DNA from: Oscillospiraceae bacterium | Lineage (GTDB): Bacteria > Bacillota > Clostridia > Oscillospirales > Oscillospiraceae | Assembly (NCBI GenBank): GCA_910575505.1 | Contig: CAJTFK010000004.1 | Span: 62,001 to 126,000 of the forward strand | Reading direction: 5' to 3' | Length of the DNA stretch: 64,000 nucleotides | In this document: piece by piece, positions 38,951 to 47,735 of the stretch | Position numbering within the stretch: position 1 is the first letter of the stretch | Layout: each line of letters opens with the position of its first letter | Made by a program: the position numbers and the translations under genes | The notes under the pieces: model-generated | Seen by the model: the letters and a program-made list of their open reading frames with translations, nothing else | What the model was told of the DNA's origin: nothing | Database searches by the model: none

Positions 38951-40124
38951 CGCCGGCCGGCTCCTCCACAGGCGGCTCCGCCGGCTTGGCGGCCTTGCCG
39001 GACTTCGGCTTCTCCACAGGGGCAGAATCGTCAAAGTCGTCGGCGCTGACGTCCACCGCCCGGCCCGCCGCCTTGGCGGCGGCCCTGGACTGGCCGCTCA
39101 TCAGCTTGTCGAAGTTCTTACGAATATCCGCCTCCAGCTGGTCCCGGATCTCCGGGTTGTCCTGAAGGTACTTTTTCGCTGCCTCCCGGCCCTGTCCGAT
39201 GCGGGTCTCTCCCATAGAAAACCAGGAACCGGCCTTCTGCACCAGGTCCAGCTTCACGCCCAGATCCACCAGTTCGCTCTCCCGGACGATGCCCTCGCCG
39301 TACATGATGTCAAATTCCGCCTCCCGGAAGGGGGGCGCCATTTTGTTTTTCACCACCTTGGCCCGGGTGTGGTTGCCGATGAGCTCTGAGCCGTTTTTGA
39401 TGGCCTCCACCCGGCGCACGTCGATGCGGACAGAGGCATAGAACTTCAGCGCCCGGCCGCCGGTGGTAACCTCGGGGTTGCCGTACATGACGCCCACCTT
39501 TTCCCGGAGCTGGTTGATGAAGATGACGATGGTGTTGGTCTTGCCGATGGCTCCGGTGAGCTTCCGCAGGGCCTGGCTCATCAGCCGGGCGTGTAGGCCC
39601 ACATAGCTGTCGCCCATCTCGCCCTCGATTTCGGTACGGGGGACCAGGGCCGCCACGCTGTCCACCACAATCACGTCGATGGCCCCGGAGCGGACCAGGG
39701 CCTCGGTGATCTCCAGGCCCTGCTCGCCGGTGTCGGGCTGGGAGATCAGCAGGTCCTCCACCCGCACGCCCAGTGCCCGGGCATAGGTGGGGTCCAGGGC
39801 GTGTTCCGCGTCCACGAAGGCCGCCTCGCCCCCCAGCTTCTGGGCCTCGGCCACCACATGGAGGGCCAGGGTGGTCTTGCCGGAGGACTCCGGCCCGTAG
39901 ATCTCAATGATGCGCCCCTTGGGCAGGCCCCCGATGCCCAGGGCCACGTCCAGGGCCAGGGAACCGGTGGGTATGACCTCCACATTCATGGCAGTCCTGT
40001 CCCCCAGGCGCATGATAGCCCCCTTGCCGTACATTTTTTCAATCTGCGTCATGGCCGTGCTGAGGGCCTTTTTCTTATCCGCCGCCGGAGCCAGTACCGG
40101 CAGGGGCGCTTTTTCCTTCGCCAT
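38940..40124 (-). CDS. recA: Recombinase A
   Basis: 394 residues. Walker [10 protein letters not shown], Walker [13 protein letters not shown]-binding loop with [19 protein letters not shown] and [26 protein letters not shown], all canonical. The C-terminal ~55 residues form a long Ala/Lys/Pro-rich acidic tail ([18 protein letters not shown]) that extends beyond the usual end. RecA pairs homologous DNA and triggers LexA self-cleavage. AGGAATGACCT-type SD. I could not find a convincing LexA (CGAAC-N4-GTTCG) box upstream of the start, in the 60 bp up to the next gene. Confidence 0.97.
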   Translation of the reverse strand: MAKEKAPLPVLAPAADKKKALSTAMTQIEKMYGKGAIMRLGDRTAMNVEVIPTGSLALDVALGIGGLPKGRIIEIYGPESSGKTTLALHVVAEAQKLGGEAAFVDAEHALDPTYARALGVRVEDLLISQPDTGEQGLEITEALVRSGAIDVIVVDSVAALVPRTEIEGEMGDSYVGLHARLMSQALRKLTGAIGKTNTIVIFINQLREKVGVMYGNPEVTTGGRALKFYASVRIDVRRVEAIKNGSELIGNHTRAKVVKNKMAPPFREAEFDIMYGEGIVRESELVDLGVKLDLVQKAGSWFSMGETRIGQGREAAKKYLQDNPEIRDQLEADIRKNFDKLMSGQSRAAAKAAGRAVDVSADDFDDSAPVEKPKSGKAAKPAEPPVEEPAGDAD

Positions 40125-40177
40125 AGGTCATTCCTCCGTTTATATTCTGTCAATTTCCGTCTCTGTTCCGTCTGTCC

Positions 40178-40366
40178 TCAAAGGGGCTCCCTGGGAATCA
40201 CCAGAGCACAGATGATGTATGCGACGACGCCGCTAAAGCCCAGGGCGGTGAACAGCACCCAGGCCAGCCGCACCAGTGTGGGGTCCAGGCCGAAATACTT
40301 GGCGATGCCGCCGCAGACGCCGTCCAGCATTTTGCCCTGCTCGATTTTATAAAGCCGTTTTTCCAT
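40178..40366 (-). CDS. PspC-domain small membrane protein
   Basis: 62 residues. MEKRLYKIEQGKMLDGVCGGIAKYFGLDPTLVRL is the signature PspC N-terminal segment, followed by one to two membrane helices (WVLFTALGFSGVVAYIICALVIP) and a short end. PspC proteins link membrane stress to the phage-shock response, but here there is no pspA or other partner. AAGGAGA precedes the ATG at 40366. It sits between the lipoprotein gene and recA with 30-53 nt gaps, so it is probably in the same operon. Confidence 0.88.
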   Translation of the reverse strand: MEKRLYKIEQGKMLDGVCGGIAKYFGLDPTLVRLAWVLFTALGFSGVVAYIICALVIPREPL

Positions 40367-40395
40367 GGCAATGTCTCCTTTTATCCCCAATGCCC

Positions 40396-40824
40396 TCAGT
40401 GGCCCCGGAGGTCCCACTGGGTGGCCGCCTCTCCCAGACGGCCATAGATGTAATAGCCATCCCAGTCCTCCGGCAAAGACGGAAACAGCTTTCCCGGGTC
40501 CGCCGTGACGGGAAAGCCAAACCTCAGGTCCCAGCCCCAGAGGCTATCCCTCAGCGCCTCCGCCGGGTACCCGGCCCCGCTCCGGTTCAGCACGCCGGCC
40601 CAGACCTCCACATGGTTGCCGGTCCCGCTGCTGTTGCCCACCCAGACAGCGGTCTCCGCAATCTCCGTCTCCGGCGGCAGCTCCGCCAGCAGCCCGTCCA
40701 GCAGCCGGGCAGCCGCCCGGTCGTTCCGCAGAGGCGCGATGATAAATCCATAGGTGCAGGCGGAGAGGGTCAGCAGCACCGCCGCTGCCAGAAGCAGCAG
40801 ACCGGCCCGCTTCAGAAGGCTCAT
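40396..40824 (-). CDS. Putative small lipoprotein of unknown function
   Basis: 142 residues. The N-terminal signal LLLLAAAVLLTLSAC ends in a lipobox with Cys23, so the protein should be anchored outside the membrane. The remainder is a small acidic domain ending in DGYYIYGRLGEAA. A similar LYVYGRFAAET occurs at the end of the 41734-42168 protein, hinting at a shared ending. Overlaps the prmC stop by 4 nt (ATGA). No function known. Confidence 0.7.
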   Translation of the reverse strand: MSLLKRAGLLLLAAAVLLTLSACTYGFIIAPLRNDRAAARLLDGLLAELPPETEIAETAVWVGNSSGTGNHVEVWAGVLNRSGAGYPAEALRDSLWGWDLRFGFPVTADPGKLFPSLPEDWDGYYIYGRLGEAATQWDLRGH

Positions 40825-41687
40825 ACCTCCGTCAGCAGGGTCCCGAAGACCACCCGGGGGATATCCCCGGTGTCCTTCACCACCTGGATGTCCCCGAAGC
40901 CCTGGGCCCGCATCAGCCGCAATACGCTGTCCGCCTGTCCGATGCCGACTTCAAAGTAGAGCCGCCCTCCGGGGGCCAGGGCCTCCTGCCAGAGGCTGGA
41001 GACGGAGCGGTAGAAGTCCAGGCCGTCGGCGCCGCCGTCCAGGGCCAAATGGGGCTCATAGTCCCGCACGGACACGTCCAGACCGGGAATGTCCCCGGTG
41101 GGGATGTAGGGGGGATTGCAGACGATGCACTGGAATTCCCCCAGAGAACGCTCCGGCTTCTGCCGGGCGTCGGTCCGGATGGGCGCTACCCGGCCGGAGA
41201 GGCCGCAGCGCCGGATGTTCTGACGGCAAATCTTCAGGGCACTCTCGGAATACTCCCCCAGAGCCACCCGGGCCTTTGGGGCCTGGGACGCCACCGCCAG
41301 ACCCACGCAGCCGCTGCCGGCGCAGAGGTCCAGCACCCGGCACTCTCCCAGGGGCTTCACATAGGAAATAGCCTGCTCCGCCAGAACCTCGGTATCCGTC
41401 CGGGGAATCAGCACATCGGCGGAGACATCCAGAGGCAGGCCGTAGAACTCCCATTCACCGATTAAATAGGCCACCGGCTCCCCGGCAAGCCGCCGTTCCA
41501 CCAGCTCCCAGACCTGGCGTTCCAGCTCCGGGGAGGCATAAAGCCCCCCGTCCCGGGTCAGCTCCTCCCGGTCCTTGCCGGTGCCGAAGCAGACCAGCTC
41601 CCGCGCCTCCAGAGTGGCGGCGTCCACGCCCCGCTCCCGGAGCTGCTTTCGGACGTCCAAATAGAGATTGTTATACGTGACCGCCAA
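40821..41687 (-). CDS. prmC: Peptide chain release factor N5-glutamine methyltransferase
   Basis: 288 residues. N-terminal helical domain (LRERGVDAATLEARELV), then the SAM-binding Rossmann fold: LDLCAGSGCVGLA, DADPLAL-like position with GEYSESALKICRQNI, and the NPPYIPTGD catalytic loop that marks the PrmC/HemK family. It methylates the GGQ glutamine of release factors 1 and 2 (SAM-dependent, EC 2.1.1.297). No prfA gene is adjacent in this window; instead yqhQ lies upstream, a common Firmicutes neighbour. The stop overlaps the next gene. Confidence 0.93.
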   Translation of the reverse strand: MAVTYNNLYLDVRKQLRERGVDAATLEARELVCFGTGKDREELTRDGGLYASPELERQVWELVERRLAGEPVAYLIGEWEFYGLPLDVSADVLIPRTDTEVLAEQAISYVKPLGECRVLDLCAGSGCVGLAVASQAPKARVALGEYSESALKICRQNIRRCGLSGRVAPIRTDARQKPERSLGEFQCIVCNPPYIPTGDIPGLDVSVRDYEPHLALDGGADGLDFYRSVSSLWQEALAPGGRLYFEVGIGQADSVLRLMRAQGFGDIQVVKDTGDIPRVVFGTLLTEV

Positions 41688-41733
41688 TGGGATCGCCCCT
41701 TTCTCCTAGGCGAAAAATTTGCTGTATTCTCTC

Positions 41734-42168
41734 TCAGCCTTCCTCCAGCGTTTCCGCCGCGAAGCGGCCATAGACATACAGGCTGTCCTCCCCGCCGTTC
41801 CGCAGCCGCTTCATGGCCCGCTGTACCGGGAAGAGCAGAGAACCGTCCGGCAGGCGAACGGCGATGTTGATTTCCCCTTCCGGGTCGCCGTCGTCGGTCT
41901 CCCAGACGCCCCCCAGCTGCCGGACGAAAACCTGTCCCATATAGCTGCCCACGGCAAACAGCTTGCTTCCGGGTTTTCCGCCGGACAGCAGCCCGCCGGG
42001 GCGGGACTGCTCGTCAAAGAAACGGTCCAGCTCCCGGAAGCTCTCGATGGTGCCGTCCAGAGGATAGCCGGAGGCATTCATATTCTCCGTCAGCCAGCCT
42101 TCCGCCTTTGGGATGTCCTCCAGCAACGTGGGCGGCTTGGGCTTTTTAAAGTGGTCTGACAATCCCAT
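41734..42168 (-). CDS. Small cytoplasmic protein of unknown function
   Basis: 144 residues, no signal peptide, mixed alpha/beta appearance: LTENMNASGYPLDGTIESF, VGSYMGQVFVRQLGGVW, then VRLPDGSLLFPVQRAMKRL. The ending DSLYVYGRF is shared with the nearby lipoprotein. The ATG at 42168 is preceded by AAAGGAGA at 10 nt; an in-frame upstream start (42195) falls in the preceding gap. It lies between yqhQ and prmC in the same operon. Similar proteins occur in Clostridia, but I know no function. Confidence 0.72.
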   Translation of the reverse strand: MGLSDHFKKPKPPTLLEDIPKAEGWLTENMNASGYPLDGTIESFRELDRFFDEQSRPGGLLSGGKPGSKLFAVGSYMGQVFVRQLGGVWETDDGDPEGEINIAVRLPDGSLLFPVQRAMKRLRNGGEDSLYVYGRFAAETLEEG

Positions 42169-42188
42169 ATTTCCTGTCTCCTTTGCTG

Positions 42189-43163
42189 TTACCACTCGTC
42201 CTTCCCCTGTTCAGAGGGAAGCACCAGCTCCAGGGACCGGATGGCGCATTCGATCATACTGTCGTCCGGCTCATTGGTGGTGAAATTCTGCATCCACAGG
42301 CCCGGGGCCGTCAAAACCCTGGCCAGGGCGTTTTCCTGTACATGGCGGCCCACCCAGCGGTTGAACTCATAGGTCACGCCCACCACCAGTGGCAGAAGCA
42401 GCAGGTGCACCAGCGTCCGCAGCCAGGCGTTGGTGACAGGCCAGATGCCGAAGAAGATGCTGGAGAAAATGATAGATACCGCAATGACCACAAACAGAAA
42501 GCTGGTTCCGCACCGGGGATGGTGCCGGGGCTGCACCCGGACATTCTCCACCGTCAGGGGAAGGCCCGCCTCGTAGCAGAAGATGGTCTTGTGCTCCGCG
42601 CCGTGGTACTGGAAGACCCGGTAGATATCCCGCTGCCTGGAGCAGACAATCAGGTACGCCAGGAAGATGACCACCTTCAGAAGGCCCTCCACCAGATTCC
42701 GGCCCCACAGGGGAAAGCCGGGGAAAAAGTGGAGAATGGCCCCGGTAAGCAGCGTGGGCAGCACCATGAACAAAAAGACGCTCATGCCCACTCCCAGCAC
42801 CACCGCCAGAGCAACCACCAGGCTTTCCAGCTTCTTGCTGGAGAAGTGCTCCTCCAGCCACAGCTCGAACCTGGAGGGCTGGCCCGCTTCCTCATCCGGG
42901 TAAAATTCGGCGGAGTACATCAGGGCCTTGACGCCGTTGACCATGGAGTCCAGAAAGTTCACCGTTCCCCGGATCAGGGGGACCCCCAAAATGGGATAGC
43001 GGTCCTTGATAAAGCGGAGAGGCTCCACCTTCTCCACCAGATTCCCCTCCTGGTCCCGGACCACAATGGCCTGCTTCTCCGGGCCCCGCATCAGAATGCC
43101 CTCGATCAGCGCCTGTCCGCCGATGCTGGTACGGAAGGCGCATTTTTTGTTTTCTTCTGCCAT
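42189..43163 (-). CDS. yqhQ: YqhQ/DUF1385 family membrane protein
   Basis: 324 residues. It begins with the family's strongly conserved SIGGQALIEGILMRGP, has three to four membrane helices in the middle (about 120-250) and conserved RVFQYHGAEHKTIFCYE and HPRCGTSFL with His/Cys residues that suggest metal binding. Family members are found throughout Firmicutes, usually next to prmC or prfA, as here; a metal-dependent enzyme role has been suggested but not established. SD AGAAAGGAAA. First gene of the minus-strand block that continues to pgsA. Confidence 0.88.
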   Translation of the reverse strand: MAEENKKCAFRTSIGGQALIEGILMRGPEKQAIVVRDQEGNLVEKVEPLRFIKDRYPILGVPLIRGTVNFLDSMVNGVKALMYSAEFYPDEEAGQPSRFELWLEEHFSSKKLESLVVALAVVLGVGMSVFLFMVLPTLLTGAILHFFPGFPLWGRNLVEGLLKVVIFLAYLIVCSRQRDIYRVFQYHGAEHKTIFCYEAGLPLTVENVRVQPRHHPRCGTSFLFVVIAVSIIFSSIFFGIWPVTNAWLRTLVHLLLLPLVVGVTYEFNRWVGRHVQENALARVLTAPGLWMQNFTTNEPDDSMIECAIRSLELVLPSEQGKDEW

Positions 43164-43201
43164 GAAATTTCCTTTCTAACGTGCGTACGTGCGTAAATTT
43201 T

Positions 43202-43285
43202 TTACCAGGCGCCCTTCTTGATTCTGCCGCCAGTCAGGATAGCTGCGAATACGGCGGCAAGCAGAAGGACCGTCAGCTGCTTCAT
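43202..43285 (-). CDS. 27-residue single-helix membrane peptide
   Basis: A short frame with a good SD (GAGAAGGGG) 2-3 nt before the ATG. The peptide is almost entirely one transmembrane helix (KQLTVLLLAAVFAAILTGG) with a basic C-terminal end (RIKKGAW), like known small regulatory membrane proteins. It lies between the histidine kinase and yqhQ genes on the same strand. Nothing else shares the space except a palindromic ACGCACGTACGCACGT at about 43178-43194. I recognise no family. Confidence 0.5.
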   Translation of the reverse strand: MKQLTVLLLAAVFAAILTGGRIKKGAW

Positions 43286-43303
43286 ATCCCCTTCTCCTCT
43301 CTG

Positions 43304-44743
43304 TCATGCCTGAACCGGCAGACGGATGGTCACCACCGCGCCGCCGCCCTCGGCGTTGCCGATGGTGAAGGTTCCCCCATGGAGGTTGATAATCTCGTCA
43401 CACACCGCCAGGCCGATGCCGCTGCCCCGGGCCTTGGAGGTGCCCTTGTAAAACTTCTGCTTGATAAAGGGCAGTTCCTCCTCCGGAATGCCGGGGCCGT
43501 AGTCCCGGACCCGGACCACCTGCTCGCTTCCCTCCTGGACAATGGAGACGGCGATGCGCTTCCCGGCCCCGCCGTGCTTGGAGGCGTTGTCCAGCACATT
43601 GCAGAACACCTGCTTCAGCCGCTCCGGGTCGCCGGGAATCATGGGCAGAAGCATGTCGTCGGGGGAGTACTCCAGCAGGATGCCGTCCTGGCGGAAGAGC
43701 TCCTGATAGGTGAAAATGGCGTCCTCCAGCTCCGCCTGAAGGTCCACATTCTCAATCTGGAGGGTAAAGCGGCCGTCCTCCATCTTGGAGAAATCCAACA
43801 GCTCCTCCACCATGTTGCTCAGCCGCCGGGACTCGTTGACGATAATCCGGATCCCCCGGCGCAGCTGCACCGGGTCCCCCTCCAGGTCGTCCTCCAGAAT
43901 GGTCTCCCCCCATCCGTTGATGGCGGTGAGAGGGGTCCGGAGCTCATGGGAGACGGAGGAGATGAATTCGCTTTTCATTTTCTCGTTCTGGCTGATTTTC
44001 AGGGACATGTCGTTGATGTTGTCCACCAGCTCCCCCAGCTCGTCGGAATATTTATTCTCGATGCGGGCCCCGTAGCTGCCGGCGGAAATGCGCTTGGCGG
44101 CCTCCGTCACCACCGCCACAGGCTCCACCACGTCGTTGATGAACAGCAGATTGGAAAAAACCACCAGCAGCATACACAGCAGCGCCACCAGGAAAATGGC
44201 CAGCACCACAAGCATCACCTGCCGGTCCACCGCCCGCAGGGAGGTCACCAGACGGATGACGCCCACCACCCGGCCATTGGCGGTCAGGGGACAGGACACG
44301 GCCATAATCTCCTCCCCGGTTTCCAGGTCCCGGCCCCGGTAGGGTCTGGAGGGCTGATTCTGGAGGGCCTGGCTGATGTCCTCCGTCCGGGGGGAGGTTC
44401 CCGCCGTCAGGCCGGAGGTGGAGACCTGTATCCGGCCGCTGGAGCCTATGAACTGCAATTCGATGCAGTTTTTATCCTCGAAAAACTCGGCGGACTGGAC
44501 GGCCTTCTGGTAATAGCTCCCAAAGCCGTTGTCCATGAAGTACTCATTGAAGGAATTGGCCAGGGCCTGGGCGCGGGTCTCCAGACCCTTTTCCATGGTG
44601 CCGTAATAATAGCTGGACACGCCGGCGGAAAACAGTGTCACAATCAGCACCAGCAGCAGCACAATGGGCACAATGGAGTTGAAAATCCAGCGCTGACGGA
44701 GGCCCCTCAGACGGAGCGCTTTCCACCTCTGCTGCTTTTCCAT
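43304..44743 (-). CDS. Membrane sensor histidine kinase with extracellular sensor domain
   Basis: 479 residues. TM1 at about 20-42, an extracellular domain of some 140 residues (NSFNEYFMDNGFGSYY, NGRVVGVIRL), TM2 at about 175-200, HAMP (EAAKRISAGSYGARIENKY), HisKA with His in VSHELRTPLTAING, and HATPase with NVLDNASKH, DYGPGIPEEELPF and GSGIGLAVC. It forms a pair with the response regulator just upstream (34 nt). The WalK/PhoR-type layout and nearby lipoprotein suggest an envelope-sensing system. Confidence 0.93.
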   Translation of the reverse strand: MEKQQRWKALRLRGLRQRWIFNSIVPIVLLLVLIVTLFSAGVSSYYYGTMEKGLETRAQALANSFNEYFMDNGFGSYYQKAVQSAEFFEDKNCIELQFIGSSGRIQVSTSGLTAGTSPRTEDISQALQNQPSRPYRGRDLETGEEIMAVSCPLTANGRVVGVIRLVTSLRAVDRQVMLVVLAIFLVALLCMLLVVFSNLLFINDVVEPVAVVTEAAKRISAGSYGARIENKYSDELGELVDNINDMSLKISQNEKMKSEFISSVSHELRTPLTAINGWGETILEDDLEGDPVQLRRGIRIIVNESRRLSNMVEELLDFSKMEDGRFTLQIENVDLQAELEDAIFTYQELFRQDGILLEYSPDDMLLPMIPGDPERLKQVFCNVLDNASKHGGAGKRIAVSIVQEGSEQVVRVRDYGPGIPEEELPFIKQKFYKGTSKARGSGIGLAVCDEIINLHGGTFTIGNAEGGGAVVTIRLPVQA

Positions 44744-44777
44744 AGGGTTCCCCCCTCCTTTCAGCCCCTTCCCCGGG

Positions 44778-45464
44778 CTACAGGCCCCACTTATATCCGT
44801 AGCCCCAGACGGTGGTGATATAGGCGGGATTCTGCACGTTGTCCTCGATTTTCAGCCGGAGACGCCGGATGTTCACATCCACAATTTTCAGCTCGCCGAA
44901 GTAATCCCGCCCCCACACCATGTCCAGAATTTCCTCCCGGGACAAGGCCTTTCCCGGGTTCTCCATAAAGACCCGCATGATGGAGTATTCCACCTGCGTC
45001 AGCTTAATCCGCTGGCCGTTCTTCTCCAATGTCCGGTTCCGGGTATTCAGCAGGAAGGGCGGCTGGCGCAGCTCCCCGGTCTGAACCGGGTCCTCGCCGC
45101 CCGCCCGGCGGAAGAGGGCATCCACCCGGGCGGTGAGCTCCGCCGGGGAAAAGGGCTTTGTCACATAGTCGTCTGCCCCGGTCATGAGGCCCGTCACCTT
45201 GTCCATCTCCTGGGACCGGGCGGTGAGCATGATGATGCCGATGCGGGTATTGGTGGCCCGCACCCGGCGGCAGACCTCAAAGCCGTCGATGCCCGGCAGC
45301 ATGATATCCAGCAGGGCCACCCTGGTATCCGGATTCTCCCGGAGGAGGTCCATGGCCTCCTCGCCGCTCTCCGCCTCGATGACGTCGTAGCCCGCCCGGC
45401 GCAGATTGATGACAATAAAGCTGCGGATACTGGCCTCATCCTCTAAAACCAACACTTTTTTCAT
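44778..45464 (-). CDS. OmpR-family response regulator
   Basis: 228 residues. Receiver with KVLVLEDEASIR, phospho-Asp in ALLDIMLPGIDGFEVC, and Lys in TKPFSPAEL. Winged-helix output domain with LTQVEYSIMRVFMENPGKALSREEIL and VDVNIRRLRLKIEDN, ending VWGYGYKWGL. The ATG at 45464 is set by GGGAAAGGG upstream and the family start MKKVLVLED; the longer upstream frame has no SD. It lies 25 nt after the lipoprotein gene and 34 nt before the kinase gene. Confidence 0.93.
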   Translation of the reverse strand: MKKVLVLEDEASIRSFIVINLRRAGYDVIEAESGEEAMDLLRENPDTRVALLDIMLPGIDGFEVCRRVRATNTRIGIIMLTARSQEMDKVTGLMTGADDYVTKPFSPAELTARVDALFRRAGGEDPVQTGELRQPPFLLNTRNRTLEKNGQRIKLTQVEYSIMRVFMENPGKALSREEILDMVWGRDYFGELKIVDVNIRRLRLKIEDNVQNPAYITTVWGYGYKWGL

Positions 45465-45489
45465 AATTTCACCCTTTCCCGGTGGGGTA

Positions 45490-46833
45490 TCAATTATCGC
45501 CGGCGGTCCACTCGGCGGCGATGACGCTGAAGGCGGAACGCACCTCGTCCGCGGTGAGGCCTCCGCTCCAGGACTCGCCGCCCTCCGGCAGCTCGGCGGT
45601 ATATATGGCGCTTTTCTGGCGGCTGAGCAGGAAACGGCTTCCCCGGGTGGCTCTGATCTCCCGGTTGGTTCCTGTGACAGCGGAAATGCGAAGCAGCGCT
45701 TCCCCCCGGCGTCCGTGTTCGTCCTGGGCATAAAAGGTTACGGCGGCCTCGCCGGAGGAGGAGGTCCGCTCGGTCTGCACCCGGCCCACCCAGGACTCGG
45801 GAAGCTGGAAATACCAGCCTTCTTCCATGCAGTGATAGGTGCTGAGGACCGTCCTGCCCTCGCCGGAGACGGCGAAGGTCAGCCAGTCCACCCGCTGGAC
45901 GGCGCTCTCCCCGTCGGGCCGCACGGGCCGGGGAACCTCCGTCAGGCCGTCGCCGTTGATGTCCGTGGGATAGAGGCCGCTGAAAAAACCAATCTCCCCG
46001 GACACGCCGGTGAGCTCGGAGAGAAGGATATTCACCGGCTCCCCGTTCCGCACCGCCAGAATATCCGTGACGGCATCAAACTGCTCCGTGACTCCGGTGA
46101 TGAAGAGGGCCGGGGCCCCGTCCTCCAGCGCGCCCACGGTGACCCGGCCCTGCTGGCTCAGCTCCGCCATGGTCATGGAGATGCGGGCGGCGGAGCGGAG
46201 AGACAGGGTCTCGTCCTGCCAGTCGTAATATTCCGCCGTGCCGTCGCCCTCCTCGTCGGCCCGGAGGACAATCAGCTCCTGCATGCCGTCCCCGTCCAGG
46301 TCCATATTGACATAGCGCACATAGCTGACGCTGCGGAGCAGCTCCCTGGTCCCGCCGCCGTCCAGGGTATAGACCGACAGGGCCTGAAGCTCCGTGTTGA
46401 TTTTCCAGCCCACAATCAATTCCTGACGGCCGTCGCCGTCCAGATCGCTGTAAACCACGCTGTACACCGCGGAGCCGCTGCCCTCGATGACGGCGGTCTG
46501 CTCATAGCTGTCTCCCGCGGCGGAAAAAATGCAGATTTTCAGGGGCTTTTCGTCATCGGTCTTCCGGAAAAAGGCCACGGCCTCCTCCCGCCCGTCGCCG
46601 TCCAGGTCGGCCAGCTGGACGGGCTGGATATTCGCGCCGGAGGAGGGGGCGGCATACTCCGCGCCGTCCTCCAGAATCGCGTTGATCTGGCTGCTGAGCT
46701 CCGTGTACTTGGCCGGCAGGGTGGGCAGCGTATAGAGCTCCTCGGGGTTAAACACCAGCTTGCCCCCGCCGCAGCCGGAGAGGGACAGGGCCAGCAGCAG
46801 AGCCGGCAGCAGCGCTTTCCATTTTGTTTTCAA
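45490..46833 (-). CDS. FG-GAP/EF-hand-like repeat lipoprotein, probable signalling partner
   Basis: 447 residues. Lipoprotein signal ending in LSLSGC (Cys21). The body has four repeated acidic loops, DLDGDGREE, DLDGDGRQE, DLDGDGMQE and DINGDGLTE, which are calcium-binding FG-GAP/dockerin-type loops in a beta-propeller-like fold. The remainder is unfamiliar and contains a YHCMEEGWYFQLPESW segment. It is first in an operon with the response regulator and histidine kinase and probably reports a calcium- or ligand-dependent surface state to the kinase. Start is TTG with AAGGGGG at 8 nt. Confidence 0.78.
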   Translation of the reverse strand: MKTKWKALLPALLLALSLSGCGGGKLVFNPEELYTLPTLPAKYTELSSQINAILEDGAEYAAPSSGANIQPVQLADLDGDGREEAVAFFRKTDDEKPLKICIFSAAGDSYEQTAVIEGSGSAVYSVVYSDLDGDGRQELIVGWKINTELQALSVYTLDGGGTRELLRSVSYVRYVNMDLDGDGMQELIVLRADEEGDGTAEYYDWQDETLSLRSAARISMTMAELSQQGRVTVGALEDGAPALFITGVTEQFDAVTDILAVRNGEPVNILLSELTGVSGEIGFFSGLYPTDINGDGLTEVPRPVRPDGESAVQRVDWLTFAVSGEGRTVLSTYHCMEEGWYFQLPESWVGRVQTERTSSSGEAAVTFYAQDEHGRRGEALLRISAVTGTNREIRATRGSRFLLSRQKSAIYTAELPEGGESWSGGLTADEVRSAFSVIAAEWTAGDN

Positions 46834-46874
46834 GACCTCCGCCCCCTTACCGTCATTTCTGGATGATCGGAATC

Positions 46875-46903
46875 ATTATACCACGTTTCTTTTTGTTTGT
46901 GTA
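46875..46903 (-). promoter_or_regulatory. Promoter of the lipoprotein/two-component operon
   Basis: Minus strand TACACA, 17-nt spacer, perfect TATAAT, ending about 30 nt before the TTG start. Confidence 0.6.
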
Positions 46904-47009
46904 GGCCTGTTTGCAAATTTGAAAAAAAGCCCCGGCGGTTGCACGGCGGCGTGCAGCTTTTCCCCTGTTTCCGCCCTCTATAATGCTATACAGAAAGGAT
47001 ATTTGCCAT

Positions 47010-47645
47010 ATGGAAAAAACGCCGAAATACGACCTGAGCCAATGGGAGAAAACCGACCGCATTCTCATGGAGGACTTTAACGCCGACAACGCAAACCTGG
47101 AGGCCGCCCTCACCGCCCTGAACACGGCGGTGGGGCAGAAGGCCGCGGCCTCCGCCCTGAACAGCGCGAAAGCCGCCCTGGAGGCGGAGGACAGGCGGCT
47201 CAACAGCGTGAAGCTGGAGTTTGTCACGCTGCTGGACAAGACCTACACCGCCAGCGACACGACTCAGCTGAATATCCCCATCAATGGCGCAGCCATTGGT
47301 CAGTGCGTCGCCGCCTGCATCGACGTTTATTCCAGCAACTCGACCCGCTCCGACCTCACTCTGGGGTTTGGAAACAACGGGGGCGCGTATGGCGGCGAAT
47401 ATATGGCCCCCTACTCCACCACCCGCGTCACCGACGCCCTTCTCCCTCTGGTTCCCAGGGAGAGGGCCCTACTCCTTATGTTTCCCATGAAGCGGGGGGA
47501 CATTATTATTACCACCTTTTCCGGCAGCCGCAATACCTATCATGGCAGGTGGAACAATTCTTATAACGACCTGGCATTCCTCCGTATCAAATGCGCTTCG
47601 GCCTTTTCCGGAGATTTCCAGGTGAAAATTTCCGGCATCCGATAA
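47010..47645 (+). CDS. Orphan phage-tail/fibre-like protein
   Basis: 211 residues. The N-terminal segment YDLSQWEKTDRILMEDFNADNANLEAALTAL resembles the 'ND-N-d-IDaaL' start of phage tail and baseplate proteins (read here as short motifs WEKTDRIL and FNADNANLEAAL), followed by an alanine-rich coiled coil to about residue 75. The C-terminal ~140 residues are beta-rich and unrecognised, with many Asn/Ser/Thr. GAAAGGA SD and a TATAAT-containing upstream stretch (46979-46984) support expression. No other phage gene is nearby. It lies between a signalling operon and the S-layer gene and shares that gene's terminator. It may be a captured tail protein or a secreted surface component, although it has no signal peptide. 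Confidence 0.65.
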   Translation: MEKTPKYDLSQWEKTDRILMEDFNADNANLEAALTALNTAVGQKAAASALNSAKAALEAEDRRLNSVKLEFVTLLDKTYTASDTTQLNIPINGAAIGQCVAACIDVYSSNSTRSDLTLGFGNNGGAYGGEYMAPYSTTRVTDALLPLVPRERALLLMFPMKRGDIIITTFSGSRNTYHGRWNNSYNDLAFLRIKCASAFSGDFQVKISGIR

Positions 47646-47652
47646 GCAAAAA

Positions 47653-47685
47653 AGAAAGGACCGCCCCAAGGGGGCGGTCCTTTCT
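47653..47685. terminator. Bidirectional Rho-independent terminator
   Basis: Perfect 15-bp stem AGAAAGGACCGCCCC/GGGGCGGTCCTTTCT with AAG loop, with A-rich flank on the left and TTTCT on the right. It ends both the tail-like gene and the convergent S-layer gene. Confidence 0.92.
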
Positions 47686-47735
47686 CATGTCTGGGGTGAC
47701 AACCAACCTCAAAAGTCAGTCCTCATCTCACATAC

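Noticed and set aside
38940..40177. LexA-type SOS box in front of recA.
   Set aside because: The 54-bp gap upstream of the recA start and nearby sequence lack a recognisable CGAAC-N4-GTTCG motif. RecA may be transcribed from further upstream.
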